Below, piece after piece: positions 9,490-20,872 of a DNA stretch of 64,000 bases (position 1 is its first letter; every line of letters starts with the position of its first letter). Origin of the DNA: Wyeomyia smithii (Eukaryota > Arthropoda > Insecta > Diptera > Culicidae); NCBI RefSeq assembly GCF_029784165.1, contig NC_073696.1, forward strand, positions 192,928,498 through 192,992,497. The letters are read 5' to 3'. The position numbers and the translations under genes were made by a program. The notes below the pieces were generated by a model that saw only the letters and a program-made list of their open reading frames with translations, was not told where the DNA came from and ran no database searches.

Positions 9490-10605
9490 AGGCGATTTGA
9501 AATGATTTTCTCAGAGGTATAAATTGAAAACTGGAAACATTGAGAGCTCCACGAAAATTGTCCACTCTCGAATGCTTGAAACTCAGTCAGTTTCAGTCTA
9601 TAGGATCTATTAGATAATTAGCTATGCGTCCACCAAAATGCGGTAAATTGTGATTTTGTAATGCTAACTATTGTACTTTTGAAAATTGTAGAACCTTGTT
9701 GAGCCGGGAGAGCAGCAGCTGATTTTAGCGCAGCAAGGCTGAGCAGGCGACTCATTCGATCGCAGCGTTCCACACGGATCAACAGACGGACCGCTGCACT
9801 GCAAAGCAGTGCTGAACATGTCCGGATCGTTATGTCTTGTTTGCTTGCTGTCTGTGTGGAGCGGAGAATAACAAGAAAATAAGAACCATTCCATGTCATT
9901 GGTAAATGGCAATCCAAAATCAACGCTTCTCTTCTAGGTTACCAATCAATTAGAAAAAAGAGAGTTAAAAGAGAATTATCACTGACATTTACCGCTTCAC
10001 ACCATTAAACTGATTAACCCCAATCAAGTGTATTCACAAACCTATTGCAAAAAATGCATTGAACTAAGACAAGCTGTCGTAACTTTACGTTAACCTTGCG
10101 GTAGTGTTTTATAGTCAACCTCTTTAACTACTTATCCTCTATTTTATAAAATTTCCATTTTTTTTGTTCACACATCATTTTTTTGGTAGGTTGTTTCTAA
10201 TTTTATTAAAAATGTTGATAAAATTTAGTTACGTTCGACTATAATTAACTTACAATCATGATCTACACCAATGAAAATTATTTTTTGCAACTCACTATGT
10301 AAATTAGAACTGCTCTAAGTACAAGAAACTAAATAGATTCTAGTTGCATACATTTATAGGCGAACGTAATTAAAATTAGTAATTTGACAAAGTCGTCTCC
10401 ACTCACCCTACTTGACTTCATTCAATTTACATGAGTGTACATATAATGAATTTATTTCCGTTTTCCAAAGATAATTGCCAAATTTAACACGAAGTATGCG
10501 TTATTTCAAGATAATATGAGAGATCAAAGCTATATGGAAGTACTGTAAATATCAAATACGTTTATTGTAAAGCTAGTTATCAATTACATTATCAACAAAA
10601 TTTTT
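9490..10605. other. No gene seen; probably unique DNA
   Basis: Around 9620-9920 the base composition is more balanced and two overlapping minus-strand frames (up to 101 codons) occur, but neither shows a motif. The rest is AT-rich. Confidence 0.4.
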
Positions 10606-10613
10606 CAACTTAA

Positions 10614-10752
10614 CCCTCTAGTGCCCAAGTTATTTTTCAGACGGACTTCGAAAAAATCACTATGAATCTTTATACATTTTTTTATGTATTGATTGGAGCT
10701 TTTTGGAGGTTTCACTGAATACCGTTTAAAGGCGGCACTGGGCACTAGAGGG
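10614..10752. mobile_element. Short TTAA-flanked MITE (piggyBac-type, Wuneng-like)
   Basis: A 139-bp element whose ends are CCCTCTAGTGCCCA and its near-exact inverse TGGGCACTAGAGGG. TTAA lies directly outside both ends (10610-10613 and 10753-10756). A TTAA duplication and CCC-starting termini are the hallmark of piggyBac-type elements, and the mosquito MITE family Wuneng also uses TTAA. Noncoding. Confidence 0.85.
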
Positions 10753-10756
10753 TTAA

Positions 10757-11430
10757 AGATACATGAAATCCTCAAGACAGATTTTTTGGCTATAGGTTAT
10801 CTTTTTGACGCATTCAAAGATTATTAAATTTTTATATTTGATAATCGTTGTTACCGACCGCAGAAGTTTGAGGTTATTTATATTTATTTCGTTTTAAATG
10901 AAGCACTCGTGTATAAAATATATTTAGATAATCACCCTCATTGTATCCGTTTATAGTACAAATGTGCGCGATACGTCATGAATAAACACCGACATAATTT
11001 GATAGTGTAACAAAGATTCTTTTCACCATGCAGTAGATTGATTTGTTTGTTTTCGTTTCAGTACTTTTCCGCAAATTCCGTAAACTTCATTAACACCCAT
11101 TAACGATTGTGTAAACACACTTGCTCCTGTCGACATGTTTTGATAGTAAATAATGATTTATTGTGATGATCGCTTGTATGATGGGGAAAGGATCAAGAAA
11201 GCGTATGGTGAAATGAAGCAATAAATAATTTGTAAGAGTTATTTTGTGTTCGCGGATTGCATCTTACTGCAAACTGCCGTCCATCGATCGCGGCTGATTA
11301 GCTTAGGGGTCGAGAATGATTAAAGTGGTGTCGGCAATTATTATTAATATTATAGTTCCAAGTGCCTTCTGGGGCTCGTTTGGAAATGAATGTTGTGTAC
11401 AAATTGACTTGAGCGAAAACAAATCGCGAA
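10757..11430. other. No gene seen; upstream region of a possible promoter
   Basis: Appears unique. No open frame or repeat worth listing. Confidence 0.4.
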
Positions 11431-11439
11431 TGACGTGAC

Positions 11440-11545
11440 TGTGCATTCGGGCCGATTCATTAATCAATACCGTGTTTGATCAAAGCGCGCGGTGCGCATA
11501 TAAAGTCGCTCCTTGTACAGTGTACTTTAGTGACGAATTAGGTAA
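11440..11545 (+). promoter_or_regulatory. Candidate RNA polymerase II core promoter
   Basis: A good TATA box (CATATAAAG, TATAAA at 11499-11504) is followed 28-30 bases later by TTTAGTG (11526-11532), which resembles the arthropod initiator TCAGT. A CRE-like TGACGTGA lies upstream, near 11432. The surrounding 300 bp is more GC-balanced than the flanking repeat DNA. GAATTAG followed by GTAAAT just downstream (about 11536-11545) could be a splice donor. No coding frame begins close by, so it may drive a non-coding first exon of a plus-strand gene, possibly the one coding at 21524. That link is inference. Confidence 0.4.
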
Positions 11546-11549
11546 ATAT

Positions 11550-13240
11550 TGTTGGCAAAGTGTTGTTGAGCAGCTGGTTGGCGCTTCCGAGAGTGACGAG
11601 TGTGGAATGCACGGTGTCTTGTTCGACGTTTGTTGACACGGGATGTGCATTTAGCATTTGAATTTATTTGCGTTCGTAGAAGCTACGAAAAAATGCTGGT
11701 GAACCTTTGGATTTTGATTTGTGTGAATTTGAGTTTCACATATGTAAAAATATGTATGTTAAAAGGGAAGTTTAAAACTGTTATCCTTTGAAACTAATGC
11801 GACTTATCCTAATTATCGTTTTGTTTCATATTGAGCCGCGTTTGAAGTTCATAATATTTTACCAACTTGGGTCTCAATATTTTACAATCTAGGGTGCTAC
11901 CACAGAACAGATATGCAACTTCGAACAAAACTCTGCAGCAAATCGGTGCCCAAGCTTTCGCATTCATTTTTTGCTGTTCCATCCTACATTGATTTTACAG
12001 TGCATCGTTCGAACAGTTCGCTCCAATAGTTTGAACATGCACCAAAAAATTACTTTTTTTTGCTTTAATGACCAGGCTAAAAGGTGATCTTGACTAGTTG
12101 AATCTATCAAAATCAAGTTAAGACAGGACCGCATTCAAGAGATTTTTAAAGCGGAGATTTAGTAACAATTCACAATCAACGTCAATAGAACAAATTAAAC
12201 TAAAAACTTTTCAACCATTGAAACATTGTTTAACAAATTTTCTTGGATCATACACCTCGCGACTGATGAAACTATTTTAACCTGTTAGTTGATTTACTTG
12301 AATATTTTCGTTGGACTTGGAAAGTAAATTTCTCGACCAACGACAATATTTTTTTCTCGTACCGTTTATTTTAACATTGCAAGTAATGCATATCAGACGC
12401 GCTATACACAGCACTGCTTACGACATTAGGTACAATGTAAAAAAATGATTGTCGTTAGCCAAGATATTTAGTTTTCAACTCGGGCAACAATGAAATCCAT
12501 CAGAAATATATTTACATAAAAACCGTTGCACGTATGCGGGTGGTACTGTACGATTATCATGAAAAGGCACCCTCGCAGTACCGGGGAGAACAAAGGATTC
12601 TCTCGGCGAAAAAGCGGCGAGAGCTCATACAGTCCTTTTGTGAATGAATGGAATATAAGCGTAATAAAATTTCGAGTGTAAAATGCGTTCTCTCCACCGC
12701 TAGATGTCGATACTTAAAATAAAGAGATTTTGTCTCATTTTTGGTTCTTCAGTTGAACAGATGTGGTGCTACTCTTGTCCTGTTTTGTTGGATTAATTTC
12801 AAATTGTGAAATATTTTTTAGACTAGTCAGCTTGTTGTAATAGCATACAAATGTAAATTCAACACCGAACTAGATCATCTGATAATTTGAATATTGACAA
12901 TCAGTTGCGATTGTAATGAGATATTCCCTCCATTACCATTCCAATACTAAACTCACCCTCAACTAGTTATGTTTCGCCGGAAGAACACAACACAATTGAA
13001 TTATTATGCTGATAACTTTAATTAGAGGCATTTTGCGAAGCGGTTGGATTTGAAATCATCTCGGTGAATGGCCTGATCCCGGTAACATCACGCGATAACG
13101 AGTGCCAAGCGTAACTAGATTCAGATAACCGGATCTACGAAAAGTAAGTCAGCGCATACCTTTAGGTTAGTATTATTCTGTAGTTCGTTAGTAGCAAATG
13201 AAAGTTCAATTGTTGACCATTTTATAACAACCTGCCAGTT
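11550..13240. other. No gene seen
   Basis: Looks like unique intronic or intergenic DNA. No frame above 63 codons. Confidence 0.4.
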
Positions 13241-13249
13241 GGTTACAGT

Positions 13250-14200
13250 ATTGCCAGTGCAGATAATATATTATTCTGCTGTCGCGATCGCACATTCTTC
13301 TTCATCAATGGCGGGCTGCATTCGGCATCAAACGCCGTTACTTCGCTAGAACAGTGTTGCAATTTTTGTTTGGTGTATTTACGCGCACTCGGTCTATGCA
13401 CCGTTTGGCTATGGCTCGACATGTGAAGCGATGCTCAATACCCCGCGCACCATCAATCCGATTAGTCAATATCTGGGGGGATGATGGGCGGGAATCGGCA
13501 GCGATCGCCACATCACACTTGCAAAATAAACCGCGCATCCCGTGTGTCGTCGCGAGACTATCACCACACCATGCCGGTAAGCATTCAGTTTCGTTGTGGT
13601 TTGCCGTCGTGATGGACGGAGTAGAAAATTTCGCGTGACGGATTCTACAGAAAAAAAAATTGAAAACCGATTTGGAAGTTCGATTGAAGAAATAAAATTC
13701 CTTAGCTTCGCTTGAGATACAACGCAAGTCGCAACTAAGCCGCGTGCCAGTGTCTGCGTGTGGGTGTGTTTACCAGCCGTGATTTGCTTCGCAGATTCTT
13801 CTACACGGTCCGCTAGATACTAATAAAGACATTATTGTTTAATGATCGTCATGTCTGGTGAGATTAATTGAAATCGGAATCTTGATAAAACCGGGGCTAG
13901 CGGTGATTGCGAATAAGCGCGGTTCGCGCATGAGCATGATTCAAACGAGGTTGCGACGACGGAGGGAGGAATTCGTCGTACACAAAGAAGATTCAGATCG
14001 ATTCGATAAGATAAATCGAACTGCATTGAGAGGTGTCTGTTTTGAATAAGTGAAATATTTGTGTTGACCCCCTTGTCGCTGAGACAAACAAGTGCGCAAA
14101 TGATGCTATCTAGAATATAGGTAGGTACTACTAGTCGATGATCGCTTAGCTCGGTACAATCGATCGGGAAACAGTGCAGTGGAGCCAAATTTAATGGACT
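13250..14200. other. GC-balanced unique block; possible first exon or regulatory DNA
   Basis: GC is higher than in the flanks. CCATGCCG followed by GTAAGC at about 13568-13580 is a good splice-donor match on the plus strand, inside a 94-codon open frame whose first codon is TTG at 13354. A 129-codon frame runs antisense. Neither product is recognisable. It could be an untranslated first exon or an enhancer-rich intron segment. Confidence 0.25.
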
Positions 14201-14496
14201 TGCGCTTGAATTGCTCGTTTGAATAAATCACTGATTATTTGCGCTGGATGAAAAATTAACCAAAATTGTCATTTGGTGTGGAATAAAAAGGTACGTTATA
14301 TAAGGATAATGAATTCGAGGGATTATGTCTGGTATGGAGGTATACGTTTGGCGCTTTTATTTGAGTGGCTGGCGCTAGGATAGGATTAATTCAAGGTCGA
14401 AGCATTAACACTGTAATTGTACACAAAAATGCAAGCTCTTAAGGGTTAATTGAGTATTTTGAGTATTTTAGTAAGATGAAAAATCAAGCGTGTGTA

Positions 14497-15469
14497 GGGT
14501 AACGGGGGTATTTTGGCCCACAGGCATATTTTGGCCCACCCGGTAGCACTTTACGCATTTTATCTGATAAATTCAATGAATATTAGAAAACTATGCATGC
14601 AACGTTGAATAACACACCTAAGAATCATACTACACTATAATTTTCGGCGAAAAACTGGCTCTAGGTAGTGTTAATTTGGAATTAGTTCAGACATATTCAA
14701 AGTCATGGCTGAGTCAACCCAAAGTCAAGAGGAAGTGGTAATATACAAGTCAACGTCCGGAAGCTATTGTAACAAATATGTATGCTTATGAAACAATTCG
14801 TTGTTGTAGTAACATTAATAAAATGTCATAGAAACAGTTTGTATACTCTAACATGTTGGAAAAAGTTGAAAAAGTGGTTAAACGCATGGCCGAAATATGT
14901 TTGCCTCTTTCTGAAGCAAACATATTTTGGTCATGCCAAGTTTCGACATCTCTTTGATTACCGTTCGGCCGTTGAACGTGCACAAAGAAGCAGCTTGTGA
15001 CAATTTTCAGGTAATTACTTCTTAATTTATCACATTTAACGATATGAAATTAGATGAGAATGCCTGTCAAACCGCTATAAGCCAAATCATTTCATTTTTA
15101 GATGCCCAAAATTTACTAGAATTAACAGCAGAAGGATGTTCTCCTCAAACCCACTATTTTTGCTCTAAAAATACCGATGATGATCTTAAAAAGAATTAGT
15201 CCGAACTATTTCCATACAAGTCTGTAGATATAAAGGTAGGCCAAAGTAAAAACTTGGTGGGCCAAAATATGTTTTTGGTACTTCGTTTAAATTTTGATAT
15301 TTCTAGGATATTTTTCAATATATTGCATTGTTGAACGGTGTATATGGAAATAGACACTTAGCTTTTAACAATGGTATAGTAGAGTAGGTATTTATGTTGA
15401 AAAATTGTGTTTGGTTTTAATGAACTGTGCAAACACTTCCCAAAGCTGGCCTTAATAGCCCCGTTACCC
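14497..15469. mobile_element. MITE family A, copy 1 (TA-flanked, 973 bp)
   Basis: The ends are GGGTAACGGGGGTATTTTGG and the inverted AGCCCCGTTACCC, with TA on both sides (14495-14496 and 15470-15471). TTGGCCCAC is repeated close to both ends. The whole element matches 45864-46825 in inverted orientation at high similarity. TA duplication fits a Tc1/mariner-type mobilising transposase. No catalytic triad is encoded. One internal open frame is conserved between the copies (see 14786-14983). Confidence 0.85.
14786..14983 (-). CDS. Conserved short open frame in MITE A (unknown, doubtful)
   Basis: A 65-codon frame containing GNQRDVETWHDQNMFASERG at about residues 8-27. The inverted copy at 46346-46573 holds the same frame with few changes and runs 10 residues longer. 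It shows no domain I know. An internal palindrome, with AAATATGTTTGCCTC mirrored nearby, lies in the middle and may be the conserved feature instead. Two copies of similar age are poor proof of selection, so the frame may be neutral. Confidence 0.2.
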   Translation of the reverse strand: MHVQRPNGNQRDVETWHDQNMFASERGKHISAMRLTTFSTFSNMLEYTNCFYDILLMLLQQRIVS

Positions 15470-15656
15470 TATAGCTGCCATTTAAAAATAAATACCATAC
15501 TCATTATTAATACCATATTTGAGGCAATAAATAATTAAATAATTACATAAACAAGAAAGGGATTGTTAAATAACACCAAAGCTTATAAAAGATGAGAAAG
15601 AGATTGTCTTTGGTTAACAAAAATTTTTACTAAATGCTAGTACCCTTCCAGCCGGT

Positions 15657-15864
15657 TTCGAGGTACGATGCTGGCCTAACAAGCCAGTCGCCGTAGGTTC
15701 GAGTCTCAACTCAGGAGAGACTGTTAGTGTCAGTAGGATCGTTGCGCTAGCCCCACAATTGTCCTGTACACTTAACAGTTGGCTGCGAAGTCTGTGTATA
15801 ATATACAGAAGGTCGAGTTCCGAATCGGAATGTAGGTAGCACCAAGGCTTTGCTTTGCTTTGCT
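15657..15864 (+). repeat. SINE-like repeat N, copy 1 (full length)
   Basis: Starts TTCGAGGTACGATGCTGGCC and contains GGTTCGAGTCTC, which fits a polymerase III B box. It ends with CACCAAGGCTTTGCTTTGCT, a TTTGC tail. About 205 bp. Similar copies occur at 37159, 42126, 43161, 45562, 47985, 59566 and 62398. The B-box match suggests a tRNA-derived, LINE-mobilised SINE, but I cannot match it to a named family. Confidence 0.7.
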
Positions 15865-15879
15865 AGTAGAACTTGTAGT

Positions 15880-17110
15880 TCAATAATGGTCATTAGACTG
15901 GGACTCTGTTAGATGGGAAAAAAGCAATGTAATCATATTTTTCGCTCCCATGCACTTTTCGTGTTCCTTATGGGTCCTACACCAACTGTGTAAATTTTCA
16001 GATCGATCGGTGAAACTATATTTTTGCGCCCGAATTTTGAAGTTTGCATACGATTTTATATGGGATAATCCACTTTTTCAAAACTTATTCTCTAGATGTC
16101 CAGTTGGCTCCTAAAAATATATCGATACATGATATTTGTAGGAAATTTTCCTGGGAAAAAATTCTCCTGAAAACCGTAATGCGCTACGATCTTTGTTGAT
16201 CAAGTTATTTCCCTCAAACTGATTGAATATCTGACGAACGACTCACCATTCAATTTTTCTAGCAATACTGCTGCAGCATGCAGCTGTTGAAAAATCCAAC
16301 CATGTGATAAGAAATGATATCGCGTAAAACTTATCTTGGAGGTTTCTCCGAAGATACTGCGAGAATATTTCTCATCCTTCAGCAAGTTTGCAAATCAAAT
16401 TTTATTTCTTCGAGCGGTTGTATTTCATTGAATTTTTTTTTTGGTTTAGCCATTTCATGGTTTCACGATTTTTTTAAAATCATGTTTTGACTATTTTCTG
16501 CTTGGCTTCCAATTATGTTTTGCTAGAAGTAAATTTTAGAGTAGTTTTTAGAATCTGTTGTGTTATTCTTCACGCGTTTAGAAGTGTTGTCTATCATTCA
16601 AAGCATGAATTGTGATTATATTGGTTTGTTTTATCGACGACTTTTCTGTCCATGTGGAATGTGGACGGCTCCTTACGTATAAACGACTGATAGCGATAGC
16701 TGTTCTTAGCATGAACATTCGAATCGGCTGATGGTAGCGAGTGTTTCTTAAGTGTATTTAAACTAACCACTAACTAACCACAACCATTAACTATACCTTG
16801 TCGTGCTTTCCGTAATTTCACTTCGGTTTTCAGGCTACTGAGTGTTCAGCTCCTGAATTCCAACCTTATGATTATGACTTTTCTTTTTATTACAAGTTTT
16901 GAATGACGTCTTTCTTCGGAACAAGAAAATCGCGCATTTTCCAAAAAGGCGCAAAAAAAACCTGCATAAACACGATTTTAGCAAATGCAAGTGTAACACC
17001 AACACAAAAAGAAAGAAATTTAAAAAATAATTCTCGAAAATGTCGGTGAAGCGAAATTTAGTAAACTGAATAATTGTATAATTCCCGTCTTCGAAATATA
17101 TCATGCAAAC
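15880..17110. other. No gene seen; old noncoding repeats likely
   Basis: Contains phrases such as TGTAAATTTTCAGATCGATC that look like decayed dispersed repeats. An 89-codon minus-strand frame at 16835-17104 is low-complexity and hydrophobic. Confidence 0.4.
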
Positions 17111-17130
17111 AAGCGTCTTTCAGACCTTAA

Positions 17131-17560
17131 GGCGTTATATACCTTTTTGGTCGAGAAAAATGAGGGAAGTTTGAATTTATTTTTAACTGCATAGCACCAT
17201 TTTCATTGCAACAAAGTGGTGTTTTTCTGAAAGTACAGTTTATCAACAACAACAAAATACGTTTGATTTTAAGATATATATCAATTATTACCGGAGTAAT
17301 GGCCGTTTCCCCGAAACGCTATTTTTTTGCAGAGGCTTGCGGTGATCCTGATAGATACTCAGCGGATCAACCAAAATCAAAAATCTCATATTATTCCATT
17401 AGTTTAGAAGTGTGCCGGGTCCTTGAACGATCACTTTTATGAGAATTTTGTTTTCAGTGCAAACGGGAACGTTTTTCCCAAAAAATACACGTTTTGAGCG
17501 CTAAAAATTTTTTTGCGGCAAAATGTAACTGTATGTTTCAAAAAGCGATCGTTCAAGGAA
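17131..17560 (+). repeat. Dispersed repeat K, copy 1
   Basis: Runs from GTTATATACCTTTTTGG through TAATGGCCGTTTCC and TAGTTTAGAAGTGTGCCG to TTTTGAGCGCTAAAAA. It matches the reverse complement of about 32330-32695 block by block. Noncoding. It directly abuts a truncated copy of repeat L. Confidence 0.7.
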
Positions 17561-17562
17561 CG

Positions 17563-18060
17563 GCGAATTTTATATGACACTGATTTTGTGGAAATCGGTC
17601 CATCCATCTCTGAGAAACATGAGTGAAATTAAACAGTCTTCAGAAGACGTTTCTTTTCATAACTTTTGAACCACATGTTCAATCTATATAAAATTCAAAA
17701 GTTAAGGGTTTTTAAAATAGCCCGTTCGTTTGATACCAATTTTATTGAAATCGGTTGTGTGGTTTCTGAGATATTGATGTTTCGTGATTTTTACATTTTT
17801 AAACAAAACCTCTAAAATAAAAATCCAATTACAATGGCAACTAGAACTTTCATTTGCATTTAATTTCATTAAAATCGGTCCAGCCATCTCTGAGAAAAGT
17901 GTGTGAAAATAAAAATCTGCACATACACACACACACACACACATACAGAAAATGCTCAGCTCGTCGAAGTGAGTCGAGTGATATATGCCCTTTGGAGTAC
18001 TTTCATATCTTCGGTTTTGCAAGTGATTGCTATACCTTTCTAGGAGAAAGGCAAAAAGTT
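17563..18060 (+). repeat. Modular repeat L, copy 2 (5' truncated)
   Basis: Starts mid-module (TGACACTGATTTTGTGGAAA), continues through two modules and a CA tract (17921-17946), and ends with the CCTTTCTAGGAGAAAGG hairpin at about 18036-18052. Confidence 0.75.
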
Positions 18061-18084
18061 AAAAAAATTATCAATTAGGAGTAA

Positions 18085-20466
18085 AATATTCGTACTGAAG
18101 AAATAGCGAAATGAAAGAAACGACTTTGAATTTCGTACACTTCAATCACGAGCAGTACCGGGAACGTACGAATAGCACAATACCAAATTTAAATTTTGTT
18201 GAGGCCATATGTGTTGATCAAAGCAGTTACAGTTTTAAATACACGCAAAACTTTTCCTTATTACCTTAGAAGCAATAACGCAAAATTGCTTTTTAGGTAA
18301 CAAACCTATTACTAAAAAGGCAATAAAATTCTTCCCCAGTCAAGTAACAACACATACTGTCATATATTTAGCACGTGTTACGGGAGTACGACTATCTAAT
18401 AATGGTCGTTTCAACCACATGCAAGATTTTTTCTGTCGAAAACTGCTCCCTTTCCATCTCAAGCAAAAAAAATCACACATCGTCGCATATGTTGCACATG
18501 TTACAAGTTTCTTCAATCTCCAATTCATCCGGTGTGCGTGTATTAGTTCGCTCGTTGTATGCATACGGAGTAGAGAAAGAATATGACAAGAGCAATATGA
18601 GAGCAATATGACGAGAGCTGCCAAGCAGCATTTTCCCCGTCATAGAGTATACAAACGTTGATGATTTCAAAGACTTGAAATGCGTCTTTAAATGACATCA
18701 CGATCTGTAAACTGCGTTAGAGAAAAACAAAAACATTCGTTTTCTTGCAAGCTATCCAAAACACATACTCGTTGGTTCATGGAAACTCATTTGCACCTGT
18801 TTGAAAATACAAAACTCGTGCCCATCCAGAACAATATTCGCAACTTCGGCAACTCTGTTCAGACAGTATAACATATATTCATTTCATGTAAACACTGGGG
18901 GACAAAACGAAAGTGTTTCTAATTAGACATTTGAGGTTGACGGGTGAGATTCTCATTATGTGTGGATGAATGGAGCAAAAATGAATCTGATCGTTGCATC
19001 AATACAAATGCAGCGAGTGAAGTCTTGCTAACACATGCACTGCGGTGCTTGGCTGTATGTTCTCCTGCAGAAACACATACAAGCGTGTGCCCGTCATATT
19101 TTTTGTTACTTTTCGGTTATTACTTTTTGTGTATAATGCGCAGTCATAAGATACAATAAGTAATAAAAAATTGCCCTAAAGTAATAAAATGTTCCCCGTT
19201 TGCGTTGGGTGTAGTCTTTGAATTTCGTTTCTTTTCATAACTTTTGAACCACATATCAAATAGCTATGAAATTTCTTACTTGTGAGTTTGAGAGACAACC
19301 TGTTCAAATGACACTAGATATGTTCAAATAAGTCGTGTGATCTTTGAAATAATAGACTTTCGTTGTTTTTATAATTTAATACATAACGGTTGGAATAAAA
19401 ATACGATTATAGTTAAATAAAATGGGAACCTATAGGAAGGCCAAACTTTTCATTTGACACTCAGACTGTTGAATTAAGTCCAGCCATTTTCGGGAGAACG
19501 AGTGAGTTTGAAAAGTCACCGGAACATGTTTCTTTTCACAATTTTTGAACCACGTGTTATATCAATACAAAATTCATCAATTAACCGTGAATGTGGTTCA
19601 TTTGATACCAATATTATTCAAATCGGTTGTGTACTTTCTGAGATAATGAAGTTTCGTGATTTTCACATTCTGGTACTTTACAGACGAAGTTACAGTCCGA
19701 TTACATTGAAATTCAATAGGGTGTTATGAGGCAGCTAGACCTTTCATTTGACACTAATTTCGTGGAAATCGGTTCAGCCATCTCTGAGAAAAGTGAGTGA
19801 GTTTGAGTAGTCTTCGGAATATGTTCCTTTTCATAGCTGGATTTCACATTTTTAAACATAACAGGCAGAGTAATAGTTCGATTGCAAAACAAATCAATAA
19901 GGTCTTATGGGGCAACAAGACCTTCCATTTGACACTGATTTTATGGAAATCGGTTCAGCCATCTCTGAGAAACATGAGTGAGATTGAACACTCTCCAGAA
20001 CACGTTTCTTTGAATAACTTCTGAACCGCTCGTTCAATCTTCATGAAACTCAAAAGTTAAGGGTTTATTAAGTAGCTCGTTCATTTAAAACTAATTTTGT
20101 TCAAATCGGTTGAGTAGTTTCTGAGATAATGATGTTTCGTGATTTTCACATTTTTGAACATAACCTCTAAACTAAAAATCCGATTGCAATGAAATTCAAT
20201 AGGGTTTTATGGGGCAACTAGACCTCTCATTTGCAATTAATTTCATGAAGATCGGTCCAGCCATCTCTGAGAAAATCGAGTGAGATTGGGAGAGCGTTAC
20301 ACACACACACACACACACACACACATACGCACACACACACATACAGAAAATGCTCAGCTCGTCAAACTAAGTCGATTGATTTAAGACATTCGACACTGTG
20401 GAGCACTTTTACACCTTTGGTTTTTCCAGTGATTGCCATACCTTTCTAGGAGAAAGGCAAAAAGTG
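18085..20466 (+). repeat. Modular repeat L, copy 3 (expanded, interrupted)
   Basis: The head near 18085-18240 matches 2370-2530. The body resumes at 19214 after the inserted MITE (18242-19211) and holds more modules than copy 1, each around 250-330 bp and centred on AGCCATCTCTGAGAAA. A CA tract (20300-20345) and the terminal hairpin near 20441-20458 follow. Module number clearly varies between copies. Confidence 0.75.
18242..19211. mobile_element. TA-flanked MITE inserted in repeat L
   Basis: Repeat L reads continuously from AAATA (18237-18241) to TAGTCTTTG (19212-19220) when this 970-bp segment is removed, so the insertion duplicated TA. The ends are related but diverged inverse sequences (CACGCAAAAC and the inverse of GTTGGGTG, with TATTACYTTAG just inside). 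No transposase frame. Confidence 0.7.
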
Positions 20467-20469
20467 AGC

Positions 20470-20610
20470 CAAGAGATTATTATCCTTAAGAAATCTTCTG
20501 GCACCGGCTAGAAATTGAACCTGTTGAATTGTGAGAGGATCCTGCTAGTCCCACAACAATCGACCTGGATCTTGGCTAAAAAATTCGAACCCAAGTCACC
20601 AGCGCGGTTC
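20470..20610 (-). repeat. Degenerate copy of tRNA-derived SINE M
   Basis: On the minus strand a TTGGGTTCGAATTTT block (B-box-like), GGTTGTGGG-like and CACCGG...AGATTT blocks follow the same order as the SINE at 23014-23369, with heavy divergence and no clear tail. Confidence 0.5.
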
Positions 20611-20872
20611 AATATAACATTATCTGGAAATATCTTATCATAAACCAAAAAGGCATGTAAGTAATGATAAGATTGCTTTGATGGTTATTCCGTTGTCATA
20701 TAAACGGTTTTTATGTTCTGATCTCTTGTTTCCGTATTCATAATTCAAAATTTTGCATTAAGCTTGGCATGTACTTTTTATATGAGAGGACAATCAGTTT
20801 TTTTCATAAAATTTTCAAATCTAAATTAAATTATTTTATTATAATGCATCTTTTTCTTATCTCCCTGTTTAG

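Noticed and set aside
13338..13727. 129-codon minus-strand frame
   Set aside because: Antisense to an equally open plus frame; no domain or start context.
18036..18058. Helitron 3' end
   Set aside because: A hairpin is present, but the CTRR end and a 5' TC start could not be shown, so repeat L is left unclassified.
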